A stretch of DNA of 64,000 nt from CAIKBL01 sp964555355 (GTDB lineage: Bacteria > Pseudomonadota > Gammaproteobacteria > Ga0077536), in NCBI GenBank assembly GCA_964555355.1, contig CAZKRY010000014.1:138368-202367 (forward strand), given 5' to 3'. A program made the translations under genes and the position numbers. Positions 26,415 through 39,000 of this stretch are shown here, piece after piece. The stretch's first letter is position 1, and each line of letters starts with the position of its first letter. Under the pieces are notes generated by a model that did not search any database, had not been told where the DNA came from, and worked only from the letters and a program-made list of their open reading frames with translations.

Positions 26415-26509
26415 GTGCCGTGGTACCGCTTTCGACGAGCCTGTTCCATGGAGCGAGGTCTTTGTCCAAGCCCCCGTTACGCCAAACGCCTCAGATGATA
26501 CGATAGCAA

Positions 26510-26538
26510 TCGAAGATCATCTCCGAAGTTGCTATACA
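26510..26538 (+). promoter_or_regulatory. possible sigma70-type promoter for the tpsB gene
   Basis: Within the 170-base divergent gap, TATACA (26533-26538, extended to TATACAAT) stands 17 bases after TCGAAG (26510-26515), about 46 bases before the tpsB GTG start. The minus 10 box matches well, the minus 35 box only in part. Two related ATCGAAG/CTCCGAAG words also occur here and could be operator half-sites. This is a reading by eye. Confidence 0.3.
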
Positions 26539-26584
26539 ATAAGCGAAATCTTCCGAAACCGCCAACGCGCACGGGGCGCTATAA

Positions 26585-28390
26585 GTGACCGCAGTATCGG
26601 ACCGTACTCGAACGCCTCGGCGGGTTGTAAAGACCCGGGCTCGACCCCTGCTCGGCGTGTTGTTGGCGGCGATTTGCCTCGACATGTCAGCCGCCGACCT
26701 CCCGGCAGGCGCCCGCGCAGGTGCCATGCGCCCAGCACCCCGTCAACCCCAACTGCCAACCCTCGAGTCTCCGCGCTTTGAAGTACCGGCCGTCCCTGCC
26801 CGTCCGCTCGACATCGATGCCGGCGACAAGCTTGCGGTTTCCCGTTTCGAATTAGAAGGCGCACGGGATCTCCCGGAGTTTGGGGTGGCAATCGCCGAAC
26901 TTGAGCAGTTGGTCGAAAGCAAACGCGCAGCCTACCCAGCCGGCTTTACCGTGGGGCACTTACAGGAGGTCGCCGATGCGGTAACCACTTATTACCGTGA
27001 ACGCGGGCTTATCTTGGCGCAAGCGACAGTGCCGGTTCAAACAGTAACGGATGACGTGGTGCGGATTCGAATCTTAGAGGGCAATCTGGGGCGGGTCTTG
27101 ATCGAAGGCAATAAACGATACGGCAAAAAGCTTTTGCGCCGTGTGTTCAAGGATTCCCGCGATCGCCCCATTCACAAAGATGAGATCGAAAGCGCGCTGT
27201 TGGCGTTGAACCGTGCGCCCGGGTTGACGCTCTTTGGGATATTCCAGCCTGGCCAACAAGTTGGAACGGCCGACCTTGCGGTCAAAGTGCAGGAAGAAGA
27301 TCGCTTTGCCGCCACGGTCCGCGCCGACAATCACGGGATCCGGGAAACCGGCAAAAACCGTTATCGGCTGGAAGGGGTGGCCAATAACCCGACCGGCGCC
27401 GCCGACCGCCTGACGGCGACCGCTCAAGTGACGCAAGTCCCCGCGAATTCGTTCTACTGGGGTGCCGAATACGAGCGCCCGTTATGGTTTCCTTCAACAC
27501 TCGCCAGCGTGCGGTTTGACCGTAACCGCTTTGATGTTGGCGGGGCGTTTCGGGATCGCGACATCGAAAGCGATACACAAAACCTCTACACCACCGTCAA
27601 CCACGCGTTCGTGCGTTCGCGTCAGCGCAACCTGGAAGGCCGCGTGGAATTTGCGCGCAAGCAAGCGGAAACCAATGTCCGCGCGCGGGGGCAATCCAAG
27701 GATGATTTGAGTGTGGTGCTCGTCGGCGCGGATTTCGATCTGGTTGACACGCGCTTCGCCGGCCTCAACGCCGGCGTGTTTGAATTCTCCCATGGCTTCA
27801 ATGATTTTCTCGGCGCGATGGGGCAGACGCCCGCGCGGGTAAGACCCAGTCGCCAGGGCGGTGATCGGACCTTTGCCGAAGGGGAGTTCAATAAGCTTTT
27901 CTTCAGCTTCTCGCGGCTGCAGAGCCTAACCCCGTTGACCAATGTACTCCGCCATCACAGCGTGCTGCTGCGGGCCGAAGCGCAATGGACTGACGATCTG
28001 CTTGTACCTCTTGAGCAATACGCCATCGGCGGCTCCACCAGTGTGCGCGCGTACCAACCAACGGAGCTTCTGTTCGATCGCGCCTTCTTCGGCTCGCTCG
28101 AGTGGATCATCAACGCGCCCGGGATTGCTGATCAACCGGCGTTCGACAATCGTACCTGGGGTGAGCTCCTGCAAGTCTCGTTTTACTTCGATTACGCCGC
28201 CGGCAAACTCAACAAGCCGCTCGCCTCCGAAGACCGGTCGGATAACTTGAAAGGCGCCGGTATGGCAATCTCGTTCAATAACCCGGGAAAGTATTCTTTC
28301 AAGCTATCGGTCGCCAATCCTATCGGCGATCCCGAATCCGCGAGCGGAAATCGGCCGCAGTATTGGGTGGATTTGAATTTGTTTTTTTAG
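26585..28390 (+). CDS. two-partner secretion transporter TpsB (ShlB/FhaC/HecB family)
   Basis: 601 residues from a GTG start. A basic N-terminus and hydrophobic stretch (about 20-36, ending MSAAD) form a signal peptide. POTRA-type domains lie at about 80-230 (DLPEFGVAIAELEQLVE, then VGHLQEVADAVTTYYRERG and GRVLIEGNKRYGKKL). The rest is a 16-strand outer-membrane barrel ending in an aromatic residue, with the family motif YAIGGSTSVRAYQ near residue 480 that corresponds to the conserved L6 loop. It would secrete the large TpsA encoded at 30027. An oppositely oriented peptidase gene lies between the two partners. Confidence 0.93.
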   Translation: MTAVSDRTRTPRRVVKTRARPLLGVLLAAICLDMSAADLPAGARAGAMRPAPRQPQLPTLESPRFEVPAVPARPLDIDAGDKLAVSRFELEGARDLPEFGVAIAELEQLVESKRAAYPAGFTVGHLQEVADAVTTYYRERGLILAQATVPVQTVTDDVVRIRILEGNLGRVLIEGNKRYGKKLLRRVFKDSRDRPIHKDEIESALLALNRAPGLTLFGIFQPGQQVGTADLAVKVQEEDRFAATVRADNHGIRETGKNRYRLEGVANNPTGAADRLTATAQVTQVPANSFYWGAEYERPLWFPSTLASVRFDRNRFDVGGAFRDRDIESDTQNLYTTVNHAFVRSRQRNLEGRVEFARKQAETNVRARGQSKDDLSVVLVGADFDLVDTRFAGLNAGVFEFSHGFNDFLGAMGQTPARVRPSRQGGDRTFAEGEFNKLFFSFSRLQSLTPLTNVLRHHSVLLRAEAQWTDDLLVPLEQYAIGGSTSVRAYQPTELLFDRAFFGSLEWIINAPGIADQPAFDNRTWGELLQVSFYFDYAAGKLNKPLASEDRSDNLKGAGMAISFNNPGKYSFKLSVANPIGDPESASGNRPQYWVDLNLFF

Positions 28391-28421
28391 CATCCGTCCG
28401 TTACGTGAAACGCTGGGATCC

Positions 28422-29765
28422 TCACCGGTTTTCAGGCGACAGAATGCCGACGACTGCCCCCACGAGCGCCTTCGTGCCGGTAGCTAACGTTGCGTCGATA
28501 TCCGGTGCGAATTCCGGCGCATGCAGGCTCGGTAACGGCGGGCCACCCGTGCGTGCGGCTTCGAGTGCTGCGGGCTCGCTACTGCCGTAATAAAAAAACA
28601 TCATCGGCACGGGTTCCGGATAAGCATGCGAGAGCGCGGTGGTTTCATCCGTGCCGAGTAGTTGCTCGCCTTTGACGACGTTACGCTTGCCAACCGCCCA
28701 CGCAAAGCCGGACACGGCGCGCGCGGTAAGCGCAGGGTCGTTGTAAGTTGAACCAATGCCATTGTCCAAGAAGGTCACGATTGGCATGCGATCCTCCGGC
28801 AGACCTAGCGCGCGAGCGTGCGCTTCGGCGATTTGCGGAATACGCGCGCGTAACATCTCGCGCACTTTCTCGGAGTAAAAGCTCATGCTCAAGCCGAGCT
28901 TCACTTCGGCAGGGATGGCGCTGACTTCCTGCCCCCCATGAATCGAACCCACGTTGAGCGTGACAGCCTCAAGCGGCGGCACTTCGCGCGCAATGAAAGT
29001 CTGTAGCGCGAGCACGATCTGCGCGGCGAGCGGTACGGGATCCTTCGCGGCGGCCGGAAACGAGGCATGACCCGGGACCCCGCGAACCACTATCTCAGCC
29101 GTTTCCGAGCCCGCGAGCCCGTAACCGCTGACCCACGCTACCTGGCGGCTCGAGAAATCGGGCAGGAGGTGATAACCGACGATGAAATCAGGTTTCGGCA
29201 TCGCCTCCAGTAGACCGTCTTTCAGCATTGCGCGCGCGCCAAGCAAACTCTCGTCGGCGGGTTGCGCGAGTAACACGAACGTTCCGCGCCAGTTTTCGCG
29301 ATGTTTCCCAAAGTAGCGTGCCGCGCCAATCGCGGCAGCCATGATGGCGTCGTGGCCACACACGTGCGCAACCGGTACCGTGGTGCCGTCCGCCGCGGTG
29401 GCGGTGACCTTGCTCGCAAACGGGAGCCCGGTGTTCTCGGCAATCGGGAGCGCATCCATGATGGTACGCAGAAGAAGTGTGGGGCCCTCGCCATTGCGCA
29501 ATACCCCCACTGCACCAAACCCGCCGATACCCTGTTTTACCTCGAGGCCGGCGGTACGCATTTCGTCGGCGATGCGCGCTCCGGTCAAACGCTCTTGTGT
29601 GTGTAGCTCAGGGTGCTGATGGAGATCGACATACAACGCGCGGACGTAGGCCTGATCTTTCGTAATCGCGGCGTGCAATGTCGGGTCGCCGGAGTCGGCG
29701 GCGGGCGTTGCGACAGATAACGCGATGGAGGCGAGCGCACCGAGAGCAGGTAGTAACCGATTCAT
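28422..29765 (-). CDS. exported M20-family amidohydrolase
   Basis: 447 residues with a signal peptide (MNRLLPALGALASIALSVA, cleaved near TPAA). M20D features are present: HQHPELHTQE, the metal cysteine and histidine in CGHDAIMA (about residue 134), QPADESLLGA for the glutamate, GYHLLPDF for a later histidine, and SLHAPEFAPDI near the end. Two usual spots differ: RADMDALP reads RTIMDALP and CGHDxH lacks its second histidine. The metal ligands themselves seem kept. Relatives hydrolyse N-acyl amino acids or hippurate-like amides; the substrate here is unknown. It sits between tpsB and tpsA on the opposite strand. Confidence 0.85.
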   Translation of the reverse strand: MNRLLPALGALASIALSVATPAADSGDPTLHAAITKDQAYVRALYVDLHQHPELHTQERLTGARIADEMRTAGLEVKQGIGGFGAVGVLRNGEGPTLLLRTIMDALPIAENTGLPFASKVTATAADGTTVPVAHVCGHDAIMAAAIGAARYFGKHRENWRGTFVLLAQPADESLLGARAMLKDGLLEAMPKPDFIVGYHLLPDFSSRQVAWVSGYGLAGSETAEIVVRGVPGHASFPAAAKDPVPLAAQIVLALQTFIAREVPPLEAVTLNVGSIHGGQEVSAIPAEVKLGLSMSFYSEKVREMLRARIPQIAEAHARALGLPEDRMPIVTFLDNGIGSTYNDPALTARAVSGFAWAVGKRNVVKGEQLLGTDETTALSHAYPEPVPMMFFYYGSSEPAALEAARTGGPPLPSLHAPEFAPDIDATLATGTKALVGAVVGILSPENR

Positions 29766-30026
29766 CGCGGAACTCCTTTGACGCCGACGACCTACCCTAC
29801 GTCATCGCTTGAGGCCGCGCTATCGGCCGACGCCGACGGAAACCATCAAAATTAGCGGCGCCCTGCTTGCAGCACGCGATGGGCAGTACAGACGTTGCCG
29901 GCTTCGCAAGCCGCTTTGAGAACGACTTTACAACAATGATTAAACGGCCCGCTGAATCCGTAGACGGCCCTTTCCGGTCGCGGTAGGTTAGGCAGGCTGG
30001 ACTCACACTAATAAAAAGGCTCGCTG

Positions 30027-33000
30027 GTGACCGATACTTCCTCGCCCGGGAATGTCTCGCGCACGTCTATCCGCCTGTATCGGTGGGGACGGGCGGGCGT
30101 GCTGTCGGCGTGGATTTGCGCGGGCCTGCCGCAGGCTGCCGTCGCCGGACCGGAGGGAGGGGCGGTGGTGGCCGGCGAAGGCGCGATTGTCGCCCCAAAT
30201 GGCTCGACCACCGTCATCGAGCAAACTTCCCAGCGGCTCGCCCTCGACTGGCAGAGTTTCGACATCCAAACGCATGAACTCGTGCAATTTCGCCAGCCGG
30301 GCGCGCAAGCCGAGGCCCTAAACCGCATTTTCGACCAAGACGGCACGCAGATTCTCGGACGCTTGGAAGCGAACGGGCGTGTGATCTTGGCCAATCCCAA
30401 CGGTGTCTTTTTCGGCCCAAATGCACGGGTCAACGTCAACAGCCTGGTTGCGGCTGGGCTACAGGTTAAAGTGGAAGACTTTCTGGCCGGTCGCATCTCG
30501 TTGAGCGGGGTTGAAGGCGCACCCGGCGATGTCATCAATCAAGGCACGCTGGCAGCGGCGACTGGCGGTGACGTGACGCTCGCTGGCAAGCACGTGCGCA
30601 ACGAAGGCCTCATCGTCGCTAACGCCGGTCGTGTCAATTTACTCGCAGGTGAGCGCATGACGCTCGATTTTGAAGGCGACGGCCTCTTGCGCTTCACGGT
30701 CGATGAGGCGGTGCTGGAAAATCCCACGGACGCGCCGGACGCGGTCCACAACAGCGGCGTCATCGAGGCGCCGGGTGGGACGGTGGTTTTGGCCGCTAAA
30801 ACCGCGCGCGAGGTCTTTGATAACGCCATCAACAACAGTGGCATCGTGCGCGCCGGGCGCATTGCGCGCGACGGTGGCGCAATAAAACTCCTAGGGCTTG
30901 GCACGGATGACACGGTCATCAACAGCGGCGAACTCAATGCCAGTGGCGATGCCGCTCATGTCGGCGGACGCATTGAGGTGGTTGGCGCGTCGGTTGAGAT
31001 TGCCGATGGCAGTGAACTAAATGCGAGCGGCGGGCAAGGCGGCGGCGAGATATTGCTTGGCGGCGGCGCCCATGGCGCTCCCATCGAAGGGCTTACTGCG
31101 CAGCGCACGCAAGTCTCGGCAAACACGACGGTAGCGGCGAATGCCACGCACCAAGGTGACGGCGGCCATATCGTGATTTGGGCCGAGGACCACGCCGCGC
31201 TGCATGGCAGCGTTGCAGCAAAAGGCGGGCAACAGGGCGGTAACGGTGGCGCGGTAGAGTTGTCCGCGCGTGATGAAGTCATCCTCACGCATCATGTCGA
31301 TTTAACGGCGTTGCGGGGCGCCTTTGGGCATCTTTTGATCGATCCCGGTCTCGTCACCGTCCAAGACGGATTGGACGATGGTTCGAACATTGGTCCAAAC
31401 ATTTTTAACGACGCTTTTCTCATTACCCAACTCGGGCTTGGCGATGTCACGTTGGATACCTCGGCGGCTACCGCCGGGAATTCCGATATTGTTTTCAACA
31501 ACGATGTCGACATCACCTGGAACGCAGCCACGGCGCTACAGCTGTTGGCCGGGCGCAATGTTACCTTAAGCGGTGTTCTAAACGGGTTAAACGGGGACTT
31601 AAGCATTACTTTCGGCAGCGATGGTGGCGGCGGTACGCTCGACTTCACCGGCGCAAACGTGGCCGTCGATAGCTTGACGGTCACTGGCGGGGCCGGCACC
31701 GATATCGTCGATTTTGGCAATGCGACCGTTGCGCTCACGGCTAATTCTTCTATCGCCGGGGGTGGCGGTAACGACACGTTTGATTTCTCGACGGTCGGGA
31801 GTTTCACCAACACCGCTAACACGGATATCGATGGCGTCGCGGGGACCGATACGCTCATTGGCTCGAGCGGTGCGAATGCGTTTGTCGTCACTAGTGCAAA
31901 TCAAGGGACACTGACGTTTGGCGCAACGACGATCGACTTCGCGAACCTCGTGAATTTGACCGGCGGCGACAATGTCGACACCTTCACGCTCAATGCGTCG
32001 CTCAGCGGCGCCATTGACGCGCGCGACGGTAACGACACGGTCACACTGGTCGGCGCCTCAGCGTTTGGTTCCATGGTCGGCGGTAATGGCACGGATACGC
32101 TCATTGGCGGCAATACCGTCAATAACTGGACGATCAGTGGCACCGATGCTGGCAGCTTGAATGGCGCTGCCTTCAGCAGCGTGCAAAACGTCACCGGCGG
32201 CACCGGCAGTGACACTTTCACGTTGTCGGCAGGGCTTTCCGGCAACCTTGCTGGCGGTAATGGCGTCAACACTTTTGTCGTACAGTCAGCCGGAAGTATC
32301 GGCGGCGCCCTCACCGGCGGTACCGGCGTCGACACCTTGAGTTTTGCCGGCAACGGCGCGGCAATTAGCATCAACTTAGGCAGCGCCACCGCAACCGCTA
32401 TCGGCACGACGTTCAGCAGTATCGATAGCTTTATTGGTAACAACAGTGATTCGACGTTGATCGGCACCAGCGGCAGCGAATCATTCTCGCTGACGGGTAC
32501 CAACGATGGTTCGATTGGCGCGTTGTCGTTTACCGACTTTACATCTCTCGATGGTAGCGGTGGTACCGATTCGCTCTCGATCGCGAGCGCCGGTGCCAAT
32601 CGCACGCTTAGTCTGCAGGATCGCACCGTGGCGGGTGTTTTGTCCGGCACGTTCGCGTCCTTCGAGGCTTTTGTAGGGGACAACGCCACGTCAACGCTGG
32701 TGCTGACCGATGCCGGCGGCACGTTGGCAACCACCGGTGCGAATAGTGGGTCTTACGCCGGATTCAATTTTACGGATTTCGTCAATATCACGGCGGGCGC
32801 CAACGCGGTGACCTTTCAAATCAACCATGATCTTACGGGCACCGTCTTAGGCAGCGCGGCAAACGATAGCTTCACGCTCGGCGCGGGCGTCAATGTCGGA
32901 CTCTTAGACGGCAACGGTGGCGCCAACGCATTAGCCGCCGCGAATGCCGCCAACGCATGGCTTATCACCGCCAGTAACGGTGGCACGCTAAACGGTGAGA

Positions 33001-36000
33001 GCTTCTCGAACATGCAACAACTGACGGGCGGCACGCTCGTGGATACCTTTACGTTCAGCGATGGCGTAAGCGTGACGGCACTCGACGGCGGGGCTGGCAT
33101 CGACGTACTCAATCTCAACGCGTATTCCACCGGTCGTACTTTCAATTTAACTGGTGCCGCCGCCGGGAATATCAATAGTCCTTCGTTTGCATTTGCCGGC
33201 ATCGATAGTGTGTCCGGTACGAATGCCAATGACAGCTTTGCCATCGATGTCAATTGGGCGGGTTCGCTTGCTGGGCATGGCGGAAGTGACGCGTTTGTGT
33301 TCGCCAATGGTGTGACCGTGACCGGCAGCATCGACGGTGGCACCGGGACGGATACTCTGAATTGGAGCGTGGTGAACTCCGCGCGGAGCGTCGTGCTCAG
33401 CGGTCTGGGTCCGACTGATGGCTTCGCCGGTGACGAATCCAGCATTACGACAGGCACCTTCACGAACATCGATTCACTTATCGGCGGCACGGCCACGGAC
33501 TCGTTCACCGGCATCAATGCCACCGCCCAGTTCGCGCTCGATGGCACGCCACAATACATCAGCACCAACACGCTCGACTTCAGTGGGTTTGAAAATCTCA
33601 GCGGCGGTACCGGCGCCGATACCTTCAATCTCACGGGCGCGCTCGCCAATGCCACGCCGACCACGATTTTTACCGGCACGTTGAACGGCGGCGATGGTCT
33701 CGATCAATTTAATTTCGTGAATAACGCGCGCCTAAGCGGCGAAATTCAAGGCGGCAACGACAGTGACACGATTTCGGTCGCAAGCAGCACGCTCACCGCC
33801 GGCCAACTCAAGCGCAAAGGTAATGGTACCGGCGAGGCCGATCCGTGGATTGATTTCGGGAGCGAGGGAGCGGCGAATAGTTCGGATGATTTTGGCGGAA
33901 TCGAAACCGCGCTCGGCGCGCCGCTCATCGTGCAAGGCGATAACGTCGCGACGGTGTGGTCGATCACGGGGCTTGGCGCGGTCACCAATGTCACCACCGG
34001 CGATAGCTTTACGAATGTCGCGAGTCTAATCGGCGGTACCAATATCGATACCATCACGGTGCAAAGCGGTGGTCGTTTGATCGGCGCGACCGGCATCGAC
34101 GGTGGTGGCGGCGCGGACATTCTGATTGCCGGCGCCGCCGCGAATTTTGTGTTGACCGGGCTGAACGCAGGCACACTAACGATTGCGGGCGCGGCCACGA
34201 CGTTCACCGCCATGCCCACGTTAACCGGAAGCGGCGCGCTTGATTCGTTAACCGGCGCGAATACAACGAACACTTGGACATTGAGCGGGACGGATGCCGG
34301 CACTGTCACCAACCTCACCGGTAGCTTCAGCCTTATCGAAGCGCTCGTCGGTGGCTCGGGCACGGACACGTTAATCGGCGATAACGTCACGCGGAGTTGG
34401 GCCGTGACCGGCAGCAATGCGGGAACAGTCAGCGCGCTCGGTACCGGCTTTTCGCAAATGGAAAACTTGACCGGCGGTACCGGCAATGATGACTTCGTGT
34501 TGACCGCCAATTTGAGCGGTGCGCTCAGCGGCGGGAATGGCACGAACAGCTATTCACTACAAGCCGGCGGCAGTGTCACCGGTGCGATCACCGGTGGCAG
34601 CGGTGCCGACACATTAAGCTTCTCCGCGAACACCAGCGTCGCGATGTCGAGCAACAGCGCCGGCACCGCAACCAACACCGGCGGCTTTACCGGCATTGAG
34701 GCTGTCAACGGCGGCGGCGTGAACGATACGCTCACCGGCACCAACCCAAGTACTTTTTCGGTCACTTCGAATTTTAACGGCACGCTCAACGCGGTGCTCA
34801 CGTTCACCGGATTTGAGAATTTGCGCGGTGGGGCTGGCAATGATTCGTTTACGTTCGCCGATAACGTCATCGTCTCCAGTGTGGACGGCCTTGGCGGCAA
34901 TGACACGTTGTCGTTGGCGGCCTATTTGCTCGGCCAAACGTTCGCCTTCGCCAATACCGATAACGCCGGGAACGTAAACGGCGTTGCCTTCGCGTCGACC
35001 GAAAACATCACGGCAGGTAATGGCGCGGATATATTCGATTTCAACGGCAGTGGCCGCGTCACGGGAACTTTTGATGCAGGCGGCGGCGCCGATATCGCGG
35101 ATTTCACGAATGCCGCCGGCAGCGTCACGTTTGATCTTGCGAGTGCGCTCAACTTCGAGACGCTGCAAGGCAGCGCCAATGTCGATACGTTGGTTGGCAC
35201 GGGAGGTGCCGATAACTTTGTCATAAACGCCGCTAACTCGGGCACGCACAATGGCACGCTGGTTTTTGCCGCGATCGAATCACTCAGCGGCGGTCTCGGC
35301 GCCGACAGTTTTGTGTTCAACGACGGCGGCTCGTTAACCGGCAGTATCGATGGCGGTGGCGCCAGCGACAGCATCAATTTTGCCGCGGTACTCGCGAACG
35401 TGTTCGTCAATTTGCAAACCACCGCGGTCACCGCGGGCGTGAGCTTGCTCGGCAGTTTCACCGCGCTCGAAACGATCATCGGCGGCGGCAACGATACGTT
35501 ACAAGGCGACAATACGGCCAACACCTTCACCGTCACTGGCTTGGACGATGGCACGGTCGATACCTTTACGTTTGTCGACTTTGCCAATCTCAGCGCGGGT
35601 AGCGCGGGTGACAGTTTCGTGCTGAATGGCGGAACCTTGAGCGGAGCACTGAGCGGCGGTGCCGGCGCTGACACATTGACCGCCGCCAATGTCATCAATG
35701 CTTGGGTCATCAACGCCGTGAATGCAGGGACGGTGACAGGGATCGGAGGAGGCTTCGCCGGTGTTGAAAATGTCGTCGGTGGGAGCCAAACGGATACGTT
35801 TGATTTGCAGGGGTCAATCAGCGGTTCGTTGAACGGTGCCGGCGGCGTCGACACGCTCAATTTCTTCGCGGATACCACCATCGTGTTGAGCGCGGCAAAC
35901 GCGGGTAGTGCGACCGGACTCGGCAGTGGTTTTAGCGCGGTGGAAAGTGTGACCGGCACCGGCGCGGCGGATATCTTGACGGGCAGTGGCGCGAACGAAA

Positions 36001-39000
36001 CGTTCAATGTCTCTGCCAACTTTAACGGCACCCTCGGTAGTCTTGCTTTCACCGGCTTTGAAACACTGCGCGGCGGCGCCGGCAACGACAGTTTTGTGTT
36101 TGGCAACGGCTTGCGTGTCAATGCAGTGGACGGCGAACTGGGCACCGACACACTCAGTCTCGCTGCATATACCACGCCTCAAACGTTTCTATTCGGCGCT
36201 GCGAACGACGCCGGCACCGTCAATGGCATGACCTTCGTCTCCACGGAGAACGTTACGGCTGGCAGCGCCGGCGACGTATTCGATTTCGATGGCGCCGGGC
36301 GGATCACGGGAACGCTCGACGCGGGCAGCGGGATCGACGTGATGGATTTCGCGTCGCTCACGAGCGCAATCAGTTTTACCGTCGGTTTGCTACCCAGCAT
36401 CGAGCAAGTCATCGGCAGTGCGGCGTCCGATACCTTGGTGGGTAGTGCCGGCGCGGATTTCATCGTGAGTAGCGGCGCGAACGCGGGTTGTTTGCCGGAC
36501 TGCACGGCGCCGACCTTGACCTTTTCTAGTTTTGAAAACCTCGACGGCGCGGGGGGCAATGATGTCTTCGCGCTGCCGCATTCCTTCAGTGGCAATGTGC
36601 TAGGTGGCGCGGGCGATGACACGTTTCTGATTATCAACACGGTTTCGTTCGCGAGCCTCGACGGCGGCGCGGATAACGATCTCGTGCGATTAGGTCAACG
36701 CGTGGCGGCGGGCGATGCGGCCGATATCGATGCCATCGTCACCACTGCGCTCGTCGGCGGCACCGGCAACGATACCTTTCAGTTCCGTAGCGCCTCGCGG
36801 CTCATCGGCGCGTTGCAAGGATCGACCGCGAATTCACCGGTCGGCGCGGATGAGAACGGCACGCTGGGCATCGATACCCTCGATATGCGGCAGTCAACGC
36901 TGGTGCAGGATGTCGATGCCCTCGGGGTTGGAAGCAGCGGTTTTGGTATGTCAGGCAGCGTGCGCAGCGTCACGCTCGGTGGCGTCGATATGCTGAGTGC
37001 CGGTTACGACAATTTGGATGACATCAATGGGAATAGCCTCGGCACTTTAATCGGCAATCAAAACGCACCGAACGTGTGGACGGTCACCGGCACCAACAGC
37101 GGCACGTTGAACGGCGTTGGTTTCTCGAACTTCAGTTTGCTGGGCGGTAACGACGTCGACACCTTTACCTTCGGCGCGAACGGTCAGCTTACCCAAGGGC
37201 TGGACGGCGGCATCGGCGGAATTGATACCGTGATCGCCGCGCCCGGTGGCTCGGTATTCGTTTTAAACGCGGCAAATGGCGGCACTATCGATCCCGATGG
37301 CGCGCTTGCGACGCCCGCCACTGCCTTCAGCCGCATCGATCAGGTCAACGGCGGGGCAGGCAATGATCGATTCCAGTTGACCAATACCGCCTTCGCCGGC
37401 ACCGTCGATGGCGCGGGTGGCACGGACACCTTAGAGGGGGGCAATTTCCAGACCACCTGGACGTTGACCGGTGCTGCGGCCGGTAGCGTGAGCGTGTTGC
37501 CGGCGGGTTTTACGAGTATCGAGCAAATCGTTGGCGGTAGCGCCGATGACACCTTCACCCTCGGCGCGATCGCGTTTGCCGGCGCGCTCGATGGCGGCGG
37601 CGGCAGCAACGTACTGCAGGGCGCGAATGTCAGCAATGTCTGGAATCTGCTCGGTATACGGAGCGGTAACGTGGGCGGGGCGAACACCTTCACGAACATC
37701 GGCGAGCTGCGTGGCGGCAGCGCCACCGATCAGTTTTTGTTTAATCTGGGTGCGCTGTTTGACCGCATCGACGGCGGCAACGGCAGCGATACGTTGAATT
37801 ACGCGGCGCTTCCCACCGCCGTGACCATCGACTTGAGAACGCAAACGGCGAGCCTGCTGCTCAATAGTTTTTCCGGCATCGAAACGTCGCTCGGAAGTTC
37901 GGCCCTCGATTCCCTACAAGCGGCGGACACGCAAAACAATTGGAACTTGACGGGACCCGGCCAAGGTAACGTCAACGGGTTTGGATTCAGTAGTTTTGAA
38001 CAGCTACTTGGCGGAAGCGCGGGTGATTTGTTCTCGTTCGCAAGCAACGGCCAAATCACGACCGGCGTATTGGATGGCGGCGGGGGACAAGATCGTATCT
38101 TGAACACGGCCACCACCCATCTGTGGGAGATTGACGGTACTAACACCGGCTTCATCAACAATGCGCGGTTTGTTGACGTCGAAGAATTGGACGCCGGTGC
38201 CGGATCCGCCACGCTGACGTTCACCGCGCCAGGTTCGCTGACCGGCTTTTTCTCCGCGGGATCGATCGCGCTCAACTCGGCGGCAGTCGATACCGGCGGT
38301 ATCGCACTTGATTTACGCGCCAATGTCACATCGGTGGCAAGCAACGTAAGTACCGGCGCCGGCTCCTTTCGCGTCGGCGGAAATCTGCTCACCAACGGTG
38401 CCTTCTCACTCGCGGCAAACGAGATCAGTGTCGGTGCCGCAATCACGGCAAATAATGCATTGAACTTAACAAGTAACGCGGCACTCACCGTCGCCGGCGC
38501 GTTGAACGCAGTGGGACAAGCGGTTGCGCTGAACGGCAATGCCATCACGTTGGGCGGCGCCGTTAACGCCGGCAGCCTGAATGTGACGGGCGGGCTCTTT
38601 GCAAACAACACGATCACCACCACCGGAGCCCAAAGTTACGCTGGCGCGCAGCGCTTTGTCGCCGATCTCACCGCGAGCGCATTCGCGTTCAGCGGCACGA
38701 CCACTTTCAGCGGTGATGTCTCGTTACGCTCGTCTAACGACTTGCTAGCGTTCAATGGACAGGTGGACGGCGCGGGTAGCTTGACGCTAAATCCGACCCT
38801 CGGGCGCGATCTCGTGTTCGACGGCGCGGCAGGGGCCGGACACTACAACCCGGCGGCGTTCGCGAATTACAGGGGGCATCTCATCGTTGGCGGCGTGCTC
38901 GATCCCACTACCCCGCCGGCCGAGGAAGCCGAAGTCGTCGCGATCAATGCCAATCGTATTACGGTCGCGGAGGCGCTGCGCTCGTTGGGCAGCGTTACGT

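Noticed and set aside
29766..30026. A riboswitch or small RNA before tpsA
   Set aside because: I looked for a cyclic-di-GMP or similar aptamer and saw no convincing consensus.
31292..38623. Long open frames antisense to the giant exoprotein (for example 31901-32734, 34922-36175 and 37799-38623)
   Set aside because: They are proline/valine-rich mirror translations of the repeated Gly/Thr/Asp coding sequence, with no start context or family likeness.
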